This document shows, one piece after another, positions 8,546 to 13,312 of a stretch of DNA of 13,312 nucleotides (the stretch's first letter is position 1; every line of letters begins with the position of its first letter). Under the pieces are notes generated by a model. That model was not told where the DNA came from, did no database searches, and saw only the letters and a program-made list of their open reading frames with translations. Source of the stretch: Pseudomonadota bacterium (GTDB lineage Bacteria; Myxococcota_A; Polyangia; Fen-1088); assembly GCA_023438785.1 (NCBI GenBank), contig JAEXQJ010000330.1, positions 1 through 13,312 on the forward strand, read 5' to 3'. Made by a program: the position numbers and the translations under genes.

Positions 8546-9231
8546 GGGACGACCTTGGGCAGGACAACCCAAGTCACGCTCAGCCCTTGGCCCGTCAGGG
8601 CGTCGAGGGGAGCGCCCGGCCCGGCGCGCAGCACGGCGTCGCGCACGCTCGTCGCCGAGAAAGGGCGCGCGCCCGTGACGATGACCACGGACTCGGGACC
8701 GGGGGCCCCGTCCAGGACGATGGAGCCGGCCAGGGGCGCGTTCCCGTCGGGAATCGCCACGCTGCCCGCCTCGGTCGTCGAGGGATACAGCGGCGAGTAG
8801 CGTCCGCTGCCGTCCACGCTGCCGAGCACGGCGTGCCTTTCGTCGGGACGGGCGGGGTGAAGCTCGAAGCGCAGCGCATCTCCGGGACGCACGTCATCGC
8901 CCGAGCCGAGCCGAAAGACGGCTTGGCCGCGCTTGCAGAAGATCTGGTGCGCCATGCCCTTGGCGCCTCGGTAGGGCGCGCGCCCCAAGGCCACCACACA
9001 CAGAACCGAGGTCGCGGCGGCCAGGGCAGGCAGCCACCATCGCCAGGGCCTGCGAGAGGGCAACGGCTTGCGCCTGCGCCGGAACTCAGCAGCCAGGGCC
9101 TGCCGTTCCCGCATGCGGGCCGCACACGCGGGGCACCCGGCGATGTGCGCGCGCACGGAGGAGGCCCCGTCGGAGGCGTCACCCAAGATGGACAGCTCGT
9201 CGAGTGTGAAGTCGGAGGGACAGCCCGTCAT
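8542..9231 (-). CDS. Anti-sigma factor: zinc-finger (HC2-type) plus transmembrane helix and DUF4384-like domain
   Basis: The 229-residue product begins with a cytoplasmic zinc-binding anti-sigma region, with H29-x3-C33-x2-C36 (HIAGCPAC) and an upstream Cys4. A basic stretch and one membrane helix (about 63-83, PWRWWLPALAAATSVLCVVAL) follow. The C-terminal part (about 100-190: VRPGDALRFELHPARPDERH, then GRYSPLYPS and a final strand with a TGARPF motif) resembles DUF4384. That domain often accompanies bacterial caspase-family proteins. The topology puts the sigma-binding end inside and the DUF4384-like end in the periplasm, so signals there could release the sigma factor. The start is preceded by AAGGAGG, overlaps the sigma stop by 4 bp, and its own stop overlaps the caspase start. 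The DUF4384 match is from memory of the family pattern. Confidence 0.82.
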   Translation of the reverse strand: MTGCPSDFTLDELSILGDASDGASSVRAHIAGCPACAARMRERQALAAEFRRRRKPLPSRRPWRWWLPALAAATSVLCVVALGRAPYRGAKGMAHQIFCKRGQAVFRLGSGDDVRPGDALRFELHPARPDERHAVLGSVDGSGRYSPLYPSTTEAGSVAIPDGNAPLAGSIVLDGAPGPESVVIVTGARPFSATSVRDAVLRAGPGAPLDALTGQGLSVTWVVLPKVVP

Positions 9232-9725
9232 GTGACCTCCTTGGAGTGCCAGGCCGCGATTTGGCGTCGCACGTGGGCGGAGAAGCGCGACAGGTGGTTG
9301 CGCACGGTGCGCGTGGTGATGCCCGCCAGGGCTGACGCCTCTTCCTGGGTCATGCCGTCGACCAGGGTGTAGATGGCGATCTCGCGCGTGCGGGCGTCAC
9401 ACCCCGAGAGGATCGTCGCCGCCAACTCGCGCGCCTGCGTCCGCTCCTCGGGGCTGGCCGCCTGGTGGGCGATGTCGACGAGAGCCGCCTCGCCCCGACG
9501 CAGGCGGTCCTGCAGGCGCGTCAGGCAGAGGCGCGTACCGACGCGGTAGCACCAGCCCAACAGCTCGCGGCCCGCGCGCAGGCCGCGCCGGTGCTTGAGG
9601 GCGCGCAGGAAGACCTCTTGCGTGGTGTCCAGGGCCTCGCTGTCGTTGCCCAGGATCTTGCGACAGCGGCGGTACACCGCGGGCCCGTAGGCCTCGTAAG
9701 CCGCAGAGAGCTCCTCCTCGGTCAT
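9228..9725 (-). CDS. RNA polymerase ECF-type sigma-70 factor
   Basis: The 165-residue protein has only regions 2 and 4, as in extracytoplasmic-function sigma factors. Region 2 (about 7-58) contains VYRRCRKILGNDSEALDTTQEVFLRAL, where the DTTQEVFLRA motif binds core RNA polymerase and the -10 element. A short linker leads to region 4 (about 105-155), with a helix-turn-helix TQEEASALAGITTRTVRNHLSRF that binds the -35 element. It is the first gene of the unit, and its stop overlaps the anti-sigma start. Such pairs usually control their own operon and other targets. No convincing matching promoter can be fixed upstream. Only GGGG precedes the ATG, a weak ribosome-binding site. Confidence 0.93.
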   Translation of the reverse strand: MTEEELSAAYEAYGPAVYRRCRKILGNDSEALDTTQEVFLRALKHRRGLRAGRELLGWCYRVGTRLCLTRLQDRLRRGEAALVDIAHQAASPEERTQARELAATILSGCDARTREIAIYTLVDGMTQEEASALAGITTRTVRNHLSRFSAHVRRQIAAWHSKEVT

Positions 9726-9832
9726 CGCCCCTACATACCGCGTGGGGACGAAAAACCGGAAAGCCGCGGGGCGTTACGAAGAATCGCAGCTCAATCTCCA
9801 CGAGCGCCCGCGGTCGGCTACATTTGCTATCA

Positions 9833-10243
9833 ATGAAGATGGCCCTGCTGGCATGGCGCGGCTGGCTCTTGCCGCTCGGATTCGCGGCGGCCATCGTCGT
9901 CGAGTCGTCCCAGTCGGGGGTGCCCCTGCCGGCCGGCGTTTGGCAGGTGGACAAGATTGCTCATTTCCTGGCCTTTGGCCTGCTGGCCACGATGACCATG
10001 CGCGCCTTGCGCATCCAATCCCACGCCTGGCGAGCCGTGGCCGCGGTGTTGCTGGTTTCGCTCTTCGGCGCCAGCGACGAAGTCCACCAACACTTCACGC
10101 CCGGCCGCAGTTGCGACATCTTCGACTGGCTGGCCGACACCCTGGGCGCCGGCACGGCCGTGAGCCTCTACCTCTTTTGGCCCGCCTGGCGCCGCGTCCT
10201 CGAGATCGGTCCCGGGGCACGCAAGACCAGCGCCCAGTCTTAG
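9833..10243 (+). CDS. VanZ-family integral membrane protein
   Basis: The 136-residue protein has about four hydrophobic segments (about 11-24, 44-58, 66-82, 98-116). The VanZ hallmarks are present: DKIAHFLAFGLLA at 40-52 and DEVHQHFTPGRSCDIFDWLADTLGA at 82-106, with the conserved D-K-x-x-H and D-E-x-H-Q residues and the D-x-x-D segment. VanZ is best known for low-level teicoplanin resistance, but most family members are of unknown function in the membrane. The start at ATG 9833 is preferred over an in-frame TTG at 9824; neither has a clear Shine-Dalgarno, and ATG 9839 is also possible. The gene diverges from the sigma factor across a 107-bp gap and converges with the small gene at 10251. Confidence 0.88.
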   Translation: MKMALLAWRGWLLPLGFAAAIVVESSQSGVPLPAGVWQVDKIAHFLAFGLLATMTMRALRIQSHAWRAVAAVLLVSLFGASDEVHQHFTPGRSCDIFDWLADTLGAGTAVSLYLFWPAWRRVLEIGPGARKTSAQS

Positions 10244-10250
10244 CAGCGGT

Positions 10251-10469
10251 TCACTGCGCCTTGACGGATTTCACTTTCAGGCGCGGCCCCGTCATGGCGA
10301 AGGACAGGGCCTCCTTGTCCACGCTGCCGTCGATTTCCACGCGCACCCCATCTCGGCGCAGCGCCGGGTCCGTGCCCTCCAGCTCGTAGATGGTTCCGTC
10401 GTCGGCCTGGAGCTGGTAGTGCCCGCCCTCCAGATCACTGTGCCTGATGGTGCCGCGAAACTTGGCCAT
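10251..10469 (-). CDS. Small conserved-looking protein of unknown function, all-beta
   Basis: The 72-residue product starts MAKFRGTIRHSDLEGGHYQL and continues ADDGTIYELEG, then DGVRVEIDGSVD and FAMTGPRLKVKS. Alternating short strands with Gly/Asp turns suggest a small beta-barrel, possibly OB-like; I do not recognise a named family with confidence. There is no signal peptide or membrane segment. The ATG at 10469 is preferred over the GTG just before it; no strong ribosome-binding site is seen. It lies 17 bp after the lytic transglycosylase stop on the same strand, so it may be the distal gene of that transcript. Confidence 0.6.
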   Translation of the reverse strand: MAKFRGTIRHSDLEGGHYQLQADDGTIYELEGTDPALRRDGVRVEIDGSVDKEALSFAMTGPRLKVKSVKAQ

Positions 10470-10486
10470 CACGTAAGTATAGCGAA

Positions 10487-12550
10487 TCAGTAGTCGGGGC
10501 CGTCCTTCAGATACTGGGGGTTCACGACCAGGGGCAGATCCAGCGGCTCGCCGTAGAGCTGGCGGTAGCGGGCGTAGATGGCGGTGACTCGCTTCATGTA
10601 CTCGCGGGCCTGATCATAGGTCACCAACTCGACAAACTCGTCGAGGGACCGCTGGCCCCACTGATCACACCAGCGCATCATGGCGCGCGGACCGGCGTTG
10701 TAGGCGCCGGCAGCCAGGATGAATTGCCCGCGGAAGCGCTTGTACAGGCCACCCAGGTAGTATGTGCCCAGGCGCACGTTGATCTCAGGCTCGAAGAGTT
10801 GGTCGGGGAAGAACGGCGTCTTCAATTTGGCCGCCGCCTGGCTGCCCGTGCCGGGGATCAACTGCAGGAGGCCGCGCGCGTCCGCATAGGACACATCGTG
10901 CGGGGCATAGCCCGATTCCTTGCGCATGATCGAGTAGACGAACAACTCGGGCACGCCGGCCGGGCTGGCCGAGGCGGCCACCAAGTCGGGATAGGCGCGC
11001 GGATAGGCGTTGTGCCAGAAGAGCGCGGGCACGGCGGCGAAAGCTCGCAGGCCGTTGCCCTCGGCGAGGCGGTAGGCGCGGTTGAAGGCCTGCAGACGCG
11101 GGTATTGGTTGAGCAGCACGGCCAGCCCGCGTGCCTTCCCCAACCGTTTAAGCAAACCCGCCTCGCCCCGCTGCAGTTCCAGGCCGGCCTCCACATCCAA
11201 GCCCGCCTGGCGCAGCTCCTCCACGCGCTCGAGCAAAGGATCGCGCGGCACAGCCGTCTTCTCGGCAGCAGTGGACACGGCGGGCTCGGGCTCGACCTTC
11301 TCGCCCGCCTCGCGCAGGCGGGCCGTGGCCAGCAGGCCGTAGTACGTGAGGGGGCCCTTCTGCACACACCCGCGCCACTGGACACGGGCCTCGTCTTGTC
11401 GTCCGGCCTTGGCAAGGAAGCGGCCGCGCCAGTAGGCCACGCGCATGAGCACGTCGTAGGCGTCCTTCTTCGAGAGGCGCTCGTACTGCTCGAGGGCGCG
11501 CAGAGCCTCCTCGGGTTGATCGAGAAAGTAGTGCGAGAGCGCCAAATACCAGGCCGCATCGTTGCCGAACGCGCTGCGGGCGAAGTGGTCCAAGGTGGCG
11601 CGCAGGCCGGGCAGCGCCTCGCGGAAGTGGCCCCGGTTGACCTCTAGCCAACCCGCGCGAAACTGCGCCTCGGCGGCCCACTTCGAGCCCGGGAAACCCT
11701 TCACCACCTCGCCGTAGGCCGCGATGGCGTCGTCGTCTCGATCCAGGCGCGACAGGGCGCGCGCCCCGTGGAACGCCGCGAAGGCCGCCTTTTCACCGGA
11801 CAATCGGCGCGCCGCCTTGAGCAAGAGCTCCGCGGCGCCCGCGTAATCGCGGCGCATCTTGTACTTGGCCATGCCCGTGGCGAAGTCGCGCTCCACGGCC
11901 TGATCCTCGGGTAATTCGACGGGCAATTTGGCCAACTCGTCGAGTGCGCCCTGGTAGTGGTGACCGTCGGCCAAGGCGTTGGCCCGGCGCAGCCGATCCC
12001 GCGGGCTCAGCGACGTCTCCTCGGTGACGGCCGCGCTCTCCGCCCCGGCCCGACGCGCGGCCTCGGCGGCCAACGGGTGGGCCGGATGCTCGACGTGCAC
12101 CTGCATGAACAGCTTGCGGGCCTCGGCGCCTGCCGCGGCCGACTCGGCCAGACGGAAACGCGCCAGCGCCACGTCGCCCACCGGCGTCTTGGCGTTCAGC
12201 AGTCTGCGGTATGCCGCGCCCGCTTCAGCGGTGCGCCCCTCCATCCACAGACAATCGGCCACGCGCCAGGGTGCCAGGCCCGCCAAGCGCGAATCCCGCA
12301 ACTTGGCCAACGCGCCGAAGCTGGCACGCGCCCGGGCGTATGCGCCGTCGTAGAACTGGCTCTCGCCCAACAGATAGAGGACATAGTCCTTGTTGCGCGA
12401 CAGCTTGTGCGACGGGTTGGCCAGGGCGCGCGCGGCGCCAGCGTAATCGCCCGCTCGATAGGCGGAAAACCCGCGCGCCAAATCGGAGCTCGCGGCCTGG
12501 GCCGGCGCCGCGGCCAGCAACAACAACGCGGCCAGTCTCAGCATCGCCAT
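10487..12550 (-). CDS. slt: Soluble lytic murein transglycosylase (Slt70-like) with TPR-like superhelix
   Basis: The 687-residue periplasmic enzyme cleaves the glycan strand of peptidoglycan with 1,6-anhydro formation. It starts with a clear signal peptide (MAMLRLAALLLLAAAPAQAAS). It continues with a long alpha-helical TPR-like region (about 22-500) showing repeats such as AYRAGDYAGAARAL, GHFREALPGLRATLDHF and QPEEALRALEQYERL. The C-terminal SLT domain (about 535-660) has the catalytic Glu545 in MRKESGYAPHDVSYADARG, then the GLLQLIPGT motif and LAAGAYNAGP. Length is close to that of E. coli Slt70 (645). The start at 12550 was chosen because the signal begins there; ATG 12544 is an alternative, and an in-frame upstream extension overlaps ssb and lacks protein-like composition. 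It is divergent from ssb. Confidence 0.92.
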   Translation of the reverse strand: MAMLRLAALLLLAAAPAQAASSDLARGFSAYRAGDYAGAARALANPSHKLSRNKDYVLYLLGESQFYDGAYARARASFGALAKLRDSRLAGLAPWRVADCLWMEGRTAEAGAAYRRLLNAKTPVGDVALARFRLAESAAAGAEARKLFMQVHVEHPAHPLAAEAARRAGAESAAVTEETSLSPRDRLRRANALADGHHYQGALDELAKLPVELPEDQAVERDFATGMAKYKMRRDYAGAAELLLKAARRLSGEKAAFAAFHGARALSRLDRDDDAIAAYGEVVKGFPGSKWAAEAQFRAGWLEVNRGHFREALPGLRATLDHFARSAFGNDAAWYLALSHYFLDQPEEALRALEQYERLSKKDAYDVLMRVAYWRGRFLAKAGRQDEARVQWRGCVQKGPLTYYGLLATARLREAGEKVEPEPAVSTAAEKTAVPRDPLLERVEELRQAGLDVEAGLELQRGEAGLLKRLGKARGLAVLLNQYPRLQAFNRAYRLAEGNGLRAFAAVPALFWHNAYPRAYPDLVAASASPAGVPELFVYSIMRKESGYAPHDVSYADARGLLQLIPGTGSQAAAKLKTPFFPDQLFEPEINVRLGTYYLGGLYKRFRGQFILAAGAYNAGPRAMMRWCDQWGQRSLDEFVELVTYDQAREYMKRVTAIYARYRQLYGEPLDLPLVVNPQYLKDGPDY

Positions 12551-12662
12551 CCAGGGCGCGACTGTAGATCGCGAAACCGGTGCACGCGAGCGCCGATAGG
12601 AGGCGCGCCGGCCGAGGGCGCATTGACCCCCCGGCGGGAAAATGCAAAACAACATCCGGTCA

Positions 12663-12668
12663 AGGAGG
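12663..12668 (+). promoter_or_regulatory. Ribosome-binding site that decides the ssb start
   Basis: AGGAGG ends 8 bases before ATG 12677 and only 2 bases before the in-frame ATG 12671. The later ATG also gives the usual SSB N-terminus MGSVNKVILVGNLG. Confidence 0.85.
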
Positions 12669-12676
12669 CGATGATC

Positions 12677-13156
12677 ATGGGCAGCGTCAACAAAGTCATT
12701 CTGGTTGGAAACCTCGGGGCCGATCCCGAGCTGAAATACACCCCGAGCAATCGGCCGGTCTGCAACCTGAGCGTCGCCACCAACGAGGTCTGGAAGGACA
12801 AGAGCGGCCAGAAGCAGGAACGCACCGAGTGGCACCGCGTGAACGTGTGGGGCGAGCAGGCCGAGAACTGCTCCAAGTTCCTGGCCAAGGGCCGCATGAT
12901 CTACGTCGAGGGACGGCTGCAGACGCGTTCCTGGGACGACAAGGAAGGCAAGAAGCGCTACACCACCGAGGTGGTGGCTGACCGCGTGGTCTTCTTGGGC
13001 GGCGGCGAGGGTGGTGGAGCCGGCGGCGCACGTCGCGCGGGTGGCGGCGCGGGTGGCGGTGGCGGCCGCCCGAACTGGCCCGAGGAATCGCACGGCAGCC
13101 CCGACGCCGGCGAGGCTCCCTCTCTGCCCCCCAGCGACGACGACATTCCGTTCTAG
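12677..13156 (+). CDS. ssb: Single-stranded DNA-binding protein
   Basis: The 159-residue protein coats single-stranded DNA in replication and repair. The OB-fold covers residues 1-108: SVNKVILVGNLGADPEL, then NLSVATNEVW, EWHRVNVWGEQAE and YVEGRLQTRSW. A Gly-rich flexible linker follows (about 108-131). The C-terminus ends in DDDIPF, the acidic tip that recruits partner proteins. Length fits the family. The reading frame is open far upstream, but the SD-supported ATG at 12677 gives the standard N-terminus. The gene is divergent from slt across a 126-bp gap in which no convincing promoter was identified; a TTGACC at 12623-12628 lacks a matching -10. The TAG stop is the start of a long palindromic element. 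Confidence 0.95.
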   Translation: MGSVNKVILVGNLGADPELKYTPSNRPVCNLSVATNEVWKDKSGQKQERTEWHRVNVWGEQAENCSKFLAKGRMIYVEGRLQTRSWDDKEGKKRYTTEVVADRVVFLGGGEGGGAGGARRAGGGAGGGGGRPNWPEESHGSPDAGEAPSLPPSDDDIPF

Positions 13157-13312
13157 AGCACCGAACGGTTTGAAGACCGAGCGAAAACGCGGAGATGCGA
13201 GCAGCCCGAGGCGCGAGGAGGGAGAATACTCGACGTATTTGACCGACGAGCAACGAAGGGATGCGACGCAGATCCGGGTTTTCGCGACCGATTCAAACCG
13301 TTCGGTGCTCTA
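13154..13312. repeat. 159-bp imperfect palindrome with perfect 21-bp terminal arms, overlapping the ssb stop
   Basis: The arms at 13154-13174 and 13292-13312 are perfect inverted copies; the left begins TAGAGCACCGAACGG. In the same register GCGAAAAC at 13181-13188 pairs with GTTTTCGC at 13278-13285, and the inner CGGA/TCCG continues it. Near the centre AATAC (13225-13229) pairs with GTATT (13235-13239). The right arm touches the window edge, so the arms may be longer. It could be a MITE-like or REP-like repeat, or a large terminator or RNA hairpin. The left arm includes the stop codon of ssb. Confidence 0.8.

Noticed and set aside
9726..9832. An ECF-type promoter (a TAAC element with a downstream CGTC on the minus strand)
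   Set aside because: Spacing is about 22 bp, longer than the usual 16-17, and GC-rich DNA gives many such matches.
11957..12676. Upstream extension of the ssb frame
   Set aside because: The extension is Arg/Gly/Gln-rich and lies inside slt on the other strand. SSB starts normally at 12677 with a good ribosome-binding site.
12551..13093. Upstream extension of the slt frame
   Set aside because: It runs antisense to ssb and would place the signal peptide in the middle of the protein. The 12550 start gives a standard signal.

Overview
The window is GC-rich (roughly two thirds G+C by eye) and gene-dense, with short intergenic gaps, 4-bp start/stop overlaps and strong third-position GC. The gene content fits a delta-proteobacterial / Myxococcota-like bacterium: an ECF sigma factor with a zinc-finger anti-sigma protein and a caspase-family protein, a secreted protein with a Thr-rich linker and a C-terminal binding-type module, a bacterial serpin, and Gram-negative envelope enzymes. 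The lineage is inferred from family habits; no rRNA is present.

Layout. (1) 3-1169 (+): the 3' part of a secreted Thr-linker protein that enters from outside the window. (2) 1297-4289 (+): a compact unit of a GIY-YIG small protein (YhbQ-like), a formylglycine-generating-enzyme-like (SUMF1-domain) protein and a DacB/PBP4-type D-Ala-D-Ala carboxypeptidase. It ends at a hairpin shared with the convergent metK. (3) 4343-5647 (-): metK, S-adenosylmethionine synthetase with an unusual Lys/Ala-rich tail and a structured leader. (4) 5779-9725 (-): ECF sigma factor, zinc-finger anti-sigma factor with a DUF4384-like periplasmic domain, caspase-fold protease with a predicted C-terminal beta-barrel, then a lipoprotein serpin. 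The first three are joined by ATGA overlaps, the serpin follows after 52 bp, and a 12-bp-stem hairpin closes the unit. (5) 9833-10243 (+): a VanZ-family membrane protein, divergent from the sigma factor. (6) 10251-12550 (-): a soluble lytic transglycosylase followed by a small unrecognised protein. (7) 12677-13156 (+): ssb, whose stop codon is the first triplet of a 159-bp imperfect palindrome that runs to the window edge.

The most interesting part is region 4. A sigma/anti-sigma pair appears to control a caspase-like protease, and the last gene encodes a member of a protease-inhibitor superfamily. This looks like a regulated protease with a candidate inhibitor in the same operon. The cell-envelope location and the enzyme-inhibitor relationship are inferences from domain order and operon structure. 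Several other genes act on the cell wall (DacB, Slt), so the window as a whole leans toward envelope functions, with metK and ssb as housekeeping genes.
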